From assembly GCF_013394165.1 (NCBI RefSeq), contig NZ_CP041330.1, positions 3,278,501-3,342,500 of the forward strand: a stretch of DNA of 64,000 nucleotides, written 5' to 3'. Numbering within the stretch: the first letter of the stretch is position 1; the number at the start of each line of letters is the position of its first letter. Positions 54,873-62,632 of this stretch are shown here, piece after piece. The translations under genes were made by a program, and so were the position numbers. Source of the DNA: Pseudoalteromonas sp. Scap06 (lineage in GTDB: Bacteria > Pseudomonadota > Gammaproteobacteria > Enterobacterales > Alteromonadaceae). The notes beneath the pieces were generated by a model that was not told where the DNA came from, made no database searches, and saw only the letters and a list, made by a program, of their open reading frames with translations.

Positions 54873-57800
54873 TTAAGCTGTTTTAGCTGGCCATATAGCT
54901 TCACTAAGCTCCTCTAGCACTATATCAAGTTGATTATTCAATACTTTATCAAATTGCTTTGCGCCGCCATGCTCACCAAAGCGGTTATTAACAAAATCAC
55001 GGTCAATAATGACTTCATGCACAAGTTGCTTAGCTAATCGGTCTAACCACTTACGCTGGTTAGGGTTCCACTGGTGGCTTTGGTAAATGCGCGCCATAGC
55101 CTGCGCAACTCTTTGTTCAAACGGAACCAGTGCCTCACCTAATGCCGCGCGACGAATATGACCAATAATGCTCGCTGCAATATCTTGATTAGTTTGGTTA
55201 CGCACTGCACTTTGCAGCTTGGGCTCGGTGTAACCTGCGCTATCAAGTAGTAACTTAATATCTTTGAGCTGGGTGCGATTTAAATCACGAGGCTTGTTAA
55301 CAACCGCTGCAAGCGCTGCATTTTGATTTAATTGTTCTTTAATAAACTGGTTAAAGCTATCGAGGTAATCTTCTGGTTTTTGATGCGCACCATAGCTTTG
55401 GCTACGATCGCGGATTTCATCGTGATGCTCTGAAATAACAGGTTGTCGTTCGCTGCCTAGTAAGCTATTGACCTCTGCTAATTGATTTAATAAACCACTG
55501 TGCTGGTTTATAAACGTTGCCGCTTGTTTTGGCCCTAGCTGGTTTAAATGGGTGTGTAAGCTTTTTGGTTCAACACCCCATGACTCTTGCAACTCATCTA
55601 ACTTTTGCTTAAGAGCTGGTTTATTTTCTGATTTTTTCTGTGCTTTACGTAATACCCGCATCACCTTTTGGCTTAGTTGACTCAGCACGACATCAGCATG
55701 GCTTTGTTCGGGTGTATCGCCAGGAGCACTAAGCGCTCGTTCAAGTAGATCTGGATTGGTAATTTCATCCACTAATTGGTCGAGCGTAACGTTCGGATCT
55801 CTTACCAGAGGCTTCATGGTATTAACATCTTGCAATGCTGCGTAGATATCAACTGGGTCATAAATGCGAAATACGGTTTTACCTATGTCGTCACAGCGGC
55901 GAGTTGCACGCCCAACCATTTGCTCGTATAAAATGCGCGATTTTACTCGGCGCATAAACACTAAGTTACAAATTTTAGGCACATCAATACCGGTCGTTAA
56001 TAAATCAACGGTAATGGCAATATTGGGGTATCGCTCGTTTTTATATTGGCGGATAAGCTGTTCTACCTTATCGCTTTGGCCAGTTACTTTAGCCACGGCA
56101 GCCTGATTATATTCGCCGTTATAAAGATCTTTAAAAGCCTCATCGAGTAAGCGTTTTACCATGTCGGCGTGCAAATCGGTGGCACAAAAAATCATGGTTT
56201 TCTCGTCACCAAAGGGATCTAGCTCTTGCACAAGTTGCTCACAAATAACACGGTTGAAGTTTTCGTTAATAACTCGGCGATTAAACGCGTCAACTTCGAA
56301 ACTTAGTTCGTCGTCGAGCTCAGCACTTTGTACTTCACCGGTTTGCGTATTAATAGCGCTAACTTCCTCACCTTTGGTAAAAGTAATGCCATTTTGTGTC
56401 AATAAGGTTTCATAACGAATCGGTGGCTCGTGATCTATTAGCCAGTCGTCAGCTACTGCTTCTCTGTATGAATAGGTATAAACAGGTTTGCCAAAAATAT
56501 CACTCGTGTGTTTTGCCGGTGTAGCCGTAAGTGCGATTTTTACTGCATCGAAATAATCTAAGACTCGGCGATAGCTCGACAAGTATTGGCTGGTGTCGCG
56601 AGTAGCCAGTTCACCCTCTGTCATTTCTTGATCGAGTGTATAACCTCGGTGGGCTTCATCAATTATAATGCAATCAAACTGGTCTAGCGGTGGCGGGTTA
56701 TCACTCATAAAAATACGCTTAACCATAGCTTGCACAGTTGCAACTTGTACGCGGGTTTCTGCCTCGGCCGCCATATCACCTAGTTCTGCCACATTGTATA
56801 TTTTTGATAATGTGTGATTTTGTTCAAGTGGAGCTTCGTTAAAAGCGTCTATTGCTTGTTGCCCTAGAGCTGTTCGGTCGACTAAAAATAAAATTCGCTT
56901 GAAACGTTCAGCTTTTAAAAAGCGATACATTAAACCAATAATTGTACGGGTTTTTCCGGTGCCTGTGGCCATTGCTAGCAAAGCATGGCGAATATTTTGC
57001 GCTAAGGTATTTTCAACAGCGATAATCGCTTTTTGCTGGTAATCACGCACTTTTAAGTAGCCAAAAGGCTCATCTTTGAGTTTTTGTTGGGCGGCGTCTT
57101 TGCTGCGCTTAAGTAGATCAAGCAACCCCTCAGGGGTATGAAACTTTGGCAAAGCGCGTTTAATATTCGCAGGTTCGCGTACATCACGAAACCACGTACC
57201 TGATTGTTCAGCAAGTTGAGGTACATACGGGCGACCGTTACAGGAATAAACAAACGGTACTTTATAGTGGCCATCATCTTCATCTGGCCATGCTATGGTC
57301 AACCCTTGTAGCTCCCAAGCAGGTATTAAAGAGGATTGAACATTCAAGCCTTTACTGTATCGCTCTGCTTGTGAAATTTTACCTGCAACATTGGTGTTTT
57401 CTTTTTTAGCTTCAACCACCGCAATAGGTGAAAGGCCTGCAAAAAGTACGTAATCAGCACGCCCTTTTTTTCCTTGATATTCAGTAGGCCACTCAGCAAT
57501 GGCGATGTTTTTTCCTTTCTCTGGGCGAGTGCCATTTTTATGGGTGAGCACTTCAGTATCAACATCCCAGCCAGATTCTTGTAACTGTTGGTCGATTAGA
57601 ATACGTGTTAACGCTTCATCCAGGACAATATTCTTAGTTGCAGCTTTTGAACTTGTACTTAGCTTTTGCTTATATGAGGTGTTTGATTCGTCATCTAGGT
57701 TTGAAAGCTTAGTTTGTAACTCTGCTATCTTCTTTTCGTAGTTGTGTTTTTGGTCGGCAAGCGCTCTTTCATGTTCTTTCGCTTGCTCAGCTAGCTCTTT

Positions 57801-58376
57801 GGACTCTTGGTCCATTTCAAAAGCTAGCGATTCATATTCTGTTTTTTCTTTATTTATTAGTTCGTTGAGTTGTTGGCTGGAGTCAAGATCGAGGTTTGCT
57901 TTTTGCAGGTCGACTTTTAAGTTATCTATTTCACTTTGTAAACTACGTAATTGCTCACTGGGGTCATGAGGAGGGGTAAAAGCACCCGGTTTAAATGAGG
58001 TACCCTGCTTACCAAATGACTGATGAAACCATATCGCTAACTTACGTGCGACAACTAAGCCATTAATAGCTTCTTTATGTTTTGTTCTAAATTTGTGAGT
58101 TGCTTTATTCCCTTCAACCCTCAGCGTATGAAAAAGGTCTTTAACAACCTGATCTAATTGAAGCTCTCTACTGATTCTGTGTATTAATTCAAGCTGCGAA
58201 GTATTGTCTTCAAAGTTAACTCTTACTAATACAGCAATGTGTTGCGCAATCGCCTCGCCTAGCTGTCTCAATTTAATTAACGTGGTATTAGGGTCACTAG
58301 CAAACGCTTTTTCAGCCGCACCCGCTAGCTCGACAAAAAGATCGTCGTGTTCAGAAAGAAAGTAAAAATTTCCCAT
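54873..58376 (-). CDS. hsdR: Type I restriction subunit HsdR
   Basis: This protein of about 1167 residues matches EcoKI-type HsdR from its first residues (NFYFLSEHDDLF, DPNTTLIKLRQLGEA). It has an N-terminal DUF4145-like domain, a coiled coil (residues about 160-240) and a nuclease domain with ADYVLF then PIAVVEAKK. The motor has MATGTGKTRT, IIIDEAHRG, ALTATPAKHT and MVGRATR. It translocates and cuts unmethylated DNA. The ATG at 58376 matches the EcoKI start and has GTGGA upstream, so it is preferred over one eight codons earlier. It is the first cargo gene inside the glmS-proximal end. Confidence 0.92.
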   Translation of the reverse strand: MGNFYFLSEHDDLFVELAGAAEKAFASDPNTTLIKLRQLGEAIAQHIAVLVRVNFEDNTSQLELIHRISRELQLDQVVKDLFHTLRVEGNKATHKFRTKHKEAINGLVVARKLAIWFHQSFGKQGTSFKPGAFTPPHDPSEQLRSLQSEIDNLKVDLQKANLDLDSSQQLNELINKEKTEYESLAFEMDQESKELAEQAKEHERALADQKHNYEKKIAELQTKLSNLDDESNTSYKQKLSTSSKAATKNIVLDEALTRILIDQQLQESGWDVDTEVLTHKNGTRPEKGKNIAIAEWPTEYQGKKGRADYVLFAGLSPIAVVEAKKENTNVAGKISQAERYSKGLNVQSSLIPAWELQGLTIAWPDEDDGHYKVPFVYSCNGRPYVPQLAEQSGTWFRDVREPANIKRALPKFHTPEGLLDLLKRSKDAAQQKLKDEPFGYLKVRDYQQKAIIAVENTLAQNIRHALLAMATGTGKTRTIIGLMYRFLKAERFKRILFLVDRTALGQQAIDAFNEAPLEQNHTLSKIYNVAELGDMAAEAETRVQVATVQAMVKRIFMSDNPPPLDQFDCIIIDEAHRGYTLDQEMTEGELATRDTSQYLSSYRRVLDYFDAVKIALTATPAKHTSDIFGKPVYTYSYREAVADDWLIDHEPPIRYETLLTQNGITFTKGEEVSAINTQTGEVQSAELDDELSFEVDAFNRRVINENFNRVICEQLVQELDPFGDEKTMIFCATDLHADMVKRLLDEAFKDLYNGEYNQAAVAKVTGQSDKVEQLIRQYKNERYPNIAITVDLLTTGIDVPKICNLVFMRRVKSRILYEQMVGRATRRCDDIGKTVFRIYDPVDIYAALQDVNTMKPLVRDPNVTLDQLVDEITNPDLLERALSAPGDTPEQSHADVVLSQLSQKVMRVLRKAQKKSENKPALKQKLDELQESWGVEPKSLHTHLNQLGPKQAATFINQHSGLLNQLAEVNSLLGSERQPVISEHHDEIRDRSQSYGAHQKPEDYLDSFNQFIKEQLNQNAALAAVVNKPRDLNRTQLKDIKLLLDSAGYTEPKLQSAVRNQTNQDIAASIIGHIRRAALGEALVPFEQRVAQAMARIYQSHQWNPNQRKWLDRLAKQLVHEVIIDRDFVNNRFGEHGGAKQFDKVLNNQLDIVLEELSEAIWPAKTA

Positions 58377-58542
58377 TTTATTATCCACAGCTAACTCCAT
58401 TTAAGCACTTGCTCTAACTTATTGGGCATCTACTTATTCAACTTATATTTTTATTGTTGAATACCATTAAGCTTATTACTTTCAGCCATAATACCAATAT
58501 AAGTTAAAAATTATACATTCTTAATCAAAAAGATATACATAC

Positions 58543-58570
58543 AAAAAACGGCCACTTATTGTGACCGTTT
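58543..58570 (-). terminator. Terminator inside the glmS-proximal end of the transposon
   Basis: On the minus strand AAACGGTCAC and GTGGCCGTTT pair (one mismatch) around a five-base loop, followed by six T residues. It would stop glmS transcripts that read into the element. Confidence 0.8.
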
Positions 58571-58662
58571 TAGTTGCATACTTTATTTTTAGAATCGAAC
58601 TCGTTTGTTTCGTTCTTTATTTCTAGTAGCGCACATTAAACTCAGTTTTGATCATTATTTAA
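58571..58662 (-). promoter_or_regulatory. TnsB-like binding-site array, right end
   Basis: Reading inward on the minus strand: sites at 58662-58641, 58640-58623, 58622-58600 and 58588-58571. They share the AATAAAGTnnG or TTAATGTGCG core; the second also has the GCTACTAG ending found at the left end. The sites are packed more closely than at the left end, as in the right end of Tn7. Confidence 0.72.
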
Positions 58663-58670
58663 CGTGCACA
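58653..58670 (-). repeat. Right terminal inverted repeat of the Tn7-like element
   Basis: Exact reverse complement of the 18 bases at the left end; followed by 20 bases and then the glmS stop codon. Confidence 0.92.
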
Positions 58671-58690
58671 AAACCTATAACCTGTTGATC

Positions 58691-60511
58691 TTACTCAACA
58701 GTAACCGATTTTGCTAGGTTACGTGGCTGGTCGACGTCAGTGCCTTTAATTACTGCTACGTAGTACGACAGCAACTGCAGAGGAATTGTATATACAACAG
58801 GGGCAATCACGTCATCTACATGGTTTACGTTGATTACACGCATTGTATCGTCTGACTCAAAGTGTGAGTCTTTATCAGCGAATACATAGATGATGCCGCC
58901 GCGAGCACGTACTTCTTCTACGTTTGATTTAAGCTTTTCAAGCAATTCATTGTTTGGTGCTACAACAATAATTGGCATGTCGGCATCAATAAGCGCTAAT
59001 GGGCCGTGTTTAAGCTCACCTGCTGCGTAGGCTTCAGCGTGAATGTATGAAATCTCTTTAAGCTTAAGTGCGCCTTCCATCGCGATTGGGTATTGTGAGC
59101 CGCGCCCTAAAAACAGTGAATGGTGTTTATCAGCAAATTCTTCAGCAAGGTCTGCAATGCCATCAGCCAATAGTAGCGTTTCTTCTAATTTAGCTGGTAG
59201 CAGTTTAATAGCGTTAACGATCGCGCTTTGATCTAAGCCTTTCTCTTGCGCAATAGACGCAGTAAGCATTAACAAACCAACAAGCTGTGTAGTAAATGCT
59301 TTAGTAGAGGCTACACCAATTTCAGCGCCTGCTTTGGTCATAAAGGCAAGGTCTGATTCTCGCACAAGCGATGAGCCAGGTACGTTACAAATAGTCATTG
59401 ACCCCATATAGCCTTGCTCTTTAGCTAAACGCAGTGCAGCTAAAGTATCAGCCGTTTCGCCTGATTGTGAAATAGTTACTAGTAGGCTATTTTCGTGTAC
59501 AAATGACTGACGATAACGGAACTCAGAGGCAATTTCTACGTTACAGCTAACACCTGCATATTGCTCAAGCCAGTAACGAGCAACCATACCTGAGTGGTAT
59601 GACGTACCACAGGCAATAATTTGTACGTGTTTTACGTCTTTAAATATTTGCTGTGCGCTATCGCCAAAAGCATCAATAGCTACGCGGTCATCGTTTAAAC
59701 GTCCTTCAAGGGTGTTACGTACTGCAAGTGGCTGCTCATAAATTTCTTTTAGCATGTAGTGACGGTAATCACCTTTGCCTGATGCATCTTGTGTGATGTT
59801 TGATTCAACAACTTCACGCTCAACCGCGTTGCCATCTGCATCAAAAATTTCTACTGTGTCGCGAGTAATACGCGCTACATCACCTTCTTCTAAGAAGATA
59901 AAGCTGCGAGTTACTGGTAATAATGCCAGTTGATCAGAAGCAATAAAGTTTTCACCAAGGCCTAAACCAATAACTAACGGGCTACCTGAGCGTGCTACAA
60001 TAATTTCGTTATCATTCGCTTTATCGAACACAACGGTACCAAATGCACCTTCAAACTGCTTAACAGCAGCTTGAACTGACGCTAATAAAGTGGTGTGCTG
60101 CTGACGTAACTGATGAATTAAATGCACCATGACCTCAGTGTCGGTGTCTGATAAAAACTCGTAACCGTCGCCTTTAAGTGCTGCACGCAAGCTTGCGTGG
60201 TTTTCAATAATACCGTTATGCACAAGCGCTAATTGATTGCTTGAAACATGTGGGTGAGCATTGGCTTCAGTTACACCGCCATGAGTCGCCCAACGAGTGT
60301 GTGCAATACCTGTGTGGCCGCTAACACCAGCTTGTTCAAGTGCTGACTCTAAGTTTACAACCTTACCAACCGCTTTAACTGTATTAAGTGTATTGCCTTC
60401 AAGTAAAGCTACACCTGCTGAGTCATAACCGCGGTACTCAAGACGCTTAAGGCCTTCAACTAAGATTTTATTTACTGGACGTTCTGCAACAGCCCCAACG
60501 ATTCCACACAT
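58691..60511 (-). CDS. glmS: Glucosamine-6-phosphate synthase
   Basis: This 606-residue enzyme makes glucosamine-6-phosphate from fructose-6-phosphate and glutamine, the first step to peptidoglycan and lipopolysaccharide amino sugars. It has the N-terminal nucleophile Cys ([12 protein letters not shown]), the glutaminase block HTRWATHG, two SIS domains ([12 protein letters not shown] and [21 protein letters not shown]), and the conserved C-terminus [16 protein letters not shown]. The last codons are the attachment site for TnsD-guided Tn7 elements, one of which lies 20 bases downstream. Expression probably follows the upstream DeoR-type gene on the same strand, 46 bases away. The gene looks fully intact. 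Confidence 0.97.
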   Translation of the reverse strand: MCGIVGAVAERPVNKILVEGLKRLEYRGYDSAGVALLEGNTLNTVKAVGKVVNLESALEQAGVSGHTGIAHTRWATHGGVTEANAHPHVSSNQLALVHNGIIENHASLRAALKGDGYEFLSDTDTEVMVHLIHQLRQQHTTLLASVQAAVKQFEGAFGTVVFDKANDNEIIVARSGSPLVIGLGLGENFIASDQLALLPVTRSFIFLEEGDVARITRDTVEIFDADGNAVEREVVESNITQDASGKGDYRHYMLKEIYEQPLAVRNTLEGRLNDDRVAIDAFGDSAQQIFKDVKHVQIIACGTSYHSGMVARYWLEQYAGVSCNVEIASEFRYRQSFVHENSLLVTISQSGETADTLAALRLAKEQGYMGSMTICNVPGSSLVRESDLAFMTKAGAEIGVASTKAFTTQLVGLLMLTASIAQEKGLDQSAIVNAIKLLPAKLEETLLLADGIADLAEEFADKHHSLFLGRGSQYPIAMEGALKLKEISYIHAEAYAAGELKHGPLALIDADMPIIVVAPNNELLEKLKSNVEEVRARGGIIYVFADKDSHFESDDTMRVINVNHVDDVIAPVVYTIPLQLLSYYVAVIKGTDVDQPRNLAKSVTVE

Positions 60512-60557
60512 AGTGTCTCCATTAATTTTTTAATTCTAGCAACTTACGTTTTAGTTG

Positions 60558-61322
60558 CTATTCCATAATTTCTGCGCAAATTAGTTTTACACCACACGCC
60601 TCTATGGCTGCACGTTTATCACTTGCTAAGCCACTGTCGGTTATTAATGTGGTTACTGTTTGCCACGGTAATTCTAAATTTGGTATTTTTCGGCCAATCT
60701 TATCTGATTCAACCATAACGATTACTTCGCGCGCCGCTTTAGCCATCACTTGGCTTAATCCAACAAGTTCATTAAACGTGGTTGTTCCACGCGCTACATC
60801 AATGCCATCAGCACCAATAAATAGTTGATCAAAATCATATGAGCATAGAACATTTTCAGCTACTTGCCCTTGAAACGATTCAGAATGCGGATCCCACGTT
60901 CCACCTGTCATCAAAAGGGTTGGTTCGTTTTCAAGTGAGAGTAAACGACTCGCCACTTTAATCGCATTAGTCATTACAACTAATCCGCGTTTATTTGCAA
61001 GTTCTGGGATCATGGCGGCCGTAGTACGCCCGCTATCAATAATAATGCGGTTATGATCTTTTATAAGCGATGCTGCCGCTTTGGCAATGGCCACTTTGCG
61101 CTTAGAATCAATCTCATCGCTAACAATCTCTTTAGGCAGAGCAATAGCACCGCCGTAACGGCGCAGCAATAAGCCACTTTTTTCAAGCGCGGTTAAGTCT
61201 TTTCGAATAGTTACTTCTGATGTTTGAAACTGTTCAGCTAAACTATCTACGGCTACCTCACCTAATTCATTAACTTGAGTAAGGATCAAATGGCGGCGTT
61301 GCTGGGTGTTTCGTTTGGTCAT
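60558..61322 (-). CDS. DeoR-family regulator, GlmR-like
   Basis: This 254-residue protein has an N-terminal DeoR winged helix (VDSLAEQFQTSEVTIRKDLTALEKSGLLLRRYGGA). The C-terminal sugar-phosphate-binding fold has RIIIDSGRTTAAMIPEL, LLMTGGTWDPHSESF, LFIGADGID and the terminal LICAEIM. DeoR proteins sense phosphorylated sugars. A DeoR-type gene directly before glmS is recurrent in gammaproteobacteria (GlmR in Pseudomonas), and control of amino-sugar genes is the likely role. Confidence 0.87.
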   Translation of the reverse strand: MTKRNTQQRRHLILTQVNELGEVAVDSLAEQFQTSEVTIRKDLTALEKSGLLLRRYGGAIALPKEIVSDEIDSKRKVAIAKAAASLIKDHNRIIIDSGRTTAAMIPELANKRGLVVMTNAIKVASRLLSLENEPTLLMTGGTWDPHSESFQGQVAENVLCSYDFDQLFIGADGIDVARGTTTFNELVGLSQVMAKAAREVIVMVESDKIGRKIPNLELPWQTVTTLITDSGLASDKRAAIEACGVKLICAEIME

Positions 61323-61483
61323 AAGTGGTTACAATTAAGTTTCGTTTCGAAAGTTAGTAGATTTTAAACGAAACTAATAAAATGGCAAGTGAATGCGTAA
61401 AAAAAGCACAGTTTTATTCAAATTATCATCATGCTTAAAGTAGGTTAAGCTAGACACCATTATTTAAGTTAAACAAAATTGAT

Positions 61484-62011
61484 ATGCAGTCATTTAATAG
61501 TATTAGTAAAGAGAATCTAGCGCAGCGTAAAGCTGTGCACGAAATTTGCCGCTTATTTAATAAAAGCCCAAGTAAAGGTAACTTAAAACGCATAACAGGA
61601 CTGTTTGCTAACTCCGGTTCGGGCGTCATTATTGAAGCAGGCTTTCATTGTGATTATGGCTCACAAATACAAATTGGTGATCGTACTTTTATAAACATTA
61701 ACTGCACTGTGTTAGATGCGCCAATTAATGAAGGAGCTATAAGCATTGGCGACGATTGTTTAATCGGCCCGAATGTTCAGCTACTGGCAGTCTCGCATGC
61801 GATTAACCCTACAGAGCGGCTCAAGAAGGAGAACTTTACTGCACCGATTACTATCGGTAATAATGTGTGGATTGGCGCGGGAGTTATTGTGTTAGCTGGC
61901 GTTACAATTGGCGATAACGCTGTTGTGGGCGCAGGGTCAGTAGTAACCAAAAGTGTGGCTGCGAACACTGTTGTTGTCGGTAACCCCGCGATAAAAATTA
62001 AAGATATTTAA
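61484..62011 (+). CDS. Hexapeptide-repeat O-acetyltransferase
   Basis: This 175-residue protein has the maltose/galactoside acetyltransferase layout: an N-terminal helical Mac domain (AQRKAVHEICRLFNKSPS) and a left-handed beta-helix of hexapeptide repeats. Motifs include GDDCLIGPNVQLLAVSHAI with the catalytic His, then IGNNVWIGAGVIVLAGVTIG and NAVVGAGSVV. It transfers acetyl from acetyl-CoA to a sugar-like acceptor that cannot be determined by eye. It is monocistronic. Confidence 0.87.
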   Translation: MQSFNSISKENLAQRKAVHEICRLFNKSPSKGNLKRITGLFANSGSGVIIEAGFHCDYGSQIQIGDRTFININCTVLDAPINEGAISIGDDCLIGPNVQLLAVSHAINPTERLKKENFTAPITIGNNVWIGAGVIVLAGVTIGDNAVVGAGSVVTKSVAANTVVVGNPAIKIKDI

Positions 62012-62026
62012 AGAGTTATATCATAG

Positions 62027-62044
62027 GTCGTCGTTTACGGCGAC
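62027..62044 (+). repeat. REP-like hairpin, downstream of the RAYT gene
   Basis: GTCGTCGTTTACGGCGAC folds with a seven-pair stem (one G-T pair) and a TTTA loop. A similar copy lies on the other side of the RAYT gene. Confidence 0.7.
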
Positions 62045-62064
62045 AACCCCCTGCGATATTAAAT

Positions 62065-62511
62065 TTACAAATATACTGAATCCCAATACGGATAGTCACC
62101 AATTCTAGTGACCAACTTGCGCCTCAAAGGATTTGCAGCAATGTACCTTGCTATTTCAATCCTATTTTCTTCTTCTCGCAGCGCATGATCATAATACGCT
62201 CTTTGCCATACAGGCTGATTTAAATCCCGTACTTTATTAACTTCTCGAACTGATGCGCCTTTTAAGTGACCCACTACAACCCCTAATTCACTGTTTTTAA
62301 GCTGCAACAAACCATGGAAATGATCAGGCATTAAAACCCAAGTTAACCAACGGCATTGATACTTGAGCTCATTACTCGCAATGCATCTACAAAAGATATT
62401 AGCATGATCGAAATTACTAAATATCCCTTCTCTGCGGTGGCATGTAAATGTAATGAAGTATTCGCCTGATTGAATTGATACACGCCCTTTCTTTAAGTTA
62501 CTCCAGCTCAT
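62065..62511 (-). CDS. RAYT-family (REP-associated) Y1 transposase
   Basis: This 148-residue HUH-type protein has the two His in VLMPDHFHGLL (about residue 62), the catalytic Tyr candidate in RAYYDHALREEENRIEIARY (about residue 112), and ARYIAANPLRRKLV near the C-terminus. RAYTs act on REP hairpins and are usually domesticated single-copy genes. Here REP-like hairpins flank the gene on both sides. Confidence 0.88.
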   Translation of the reverse strand: MSWSNLKKGRVSIQSGEYFITFTCHRREGIFSNFDHANIFCRCIASNELKYQCRWLTWVLMPDHFHGLLQLKNSELGVVVGHLKGASVREVNKVRDLNQPVWQRAYYDHALREEENRIEIARYIAANPLRRKLVTRIGDYPYWDSVYL

Positions 62512-62601
62512 TTAGTAAATTCCTTTTTCTAAAGCAGAAATAAAATATAGCCTATTTACGCGCTAAAGCACGCCCTACATCACCTCAATACACACCTGTA
62601 G

Positions 62602-62619
62602 GTCATCATTTATGGCGAC
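62602..62619 (+). repeat. REP-like hairpin, upstream of the RAYT gene
   Basis: GTCATCATTTATGGCGAC matches the hairpin at 62027-62044 at 15 of 18 positions and in the same orientation, with the same TTTA loop but one unpaired position in the stem. Both are preceded by TAG. Confidence 0.65.
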
Positions 62620-62632
62620 ATCGTTTGCTTAT

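Larger units (their letters stand above)
38577..58670. mobile_element. Tn7-like transposon inserted downstream of glmS
   Basis: The element spans 20,094 bases. Both ends start TGTGCACGTTAAATAATG in inverted orientation, and 28 of the first 30 bases agree. Each end has several further TnsB-like sites. The glmS-proximal end lies 20 bases past the glmS stop codon, the position used by TnsD-directed Tn7 elements. The flanking 5-mers are AAAAC (38572-38576) and AAACC (58671-58675), matching at 4 of 5 positions, as an aged target-site duplication would. It carries tnsA, tnsB, a split tnsC and tniQ/tnsD, and no tnsE. Cargo comprises a type I restriction system, Fic, Septu-like genes, an Mrr-like nuclease, HigBA and an AlpA-type regulator. 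All cargo lies between tnsA and the glmS-proximal end. Confidence 0.92.

Noticed and set aside
38577..58670. CRISPR array or Cas genes in the Tn7-like element (CAST system)
   Set aside because: No direct-repeat array and no cas gene is present; TniQ is of the long TnsD type that targets glmS itself.
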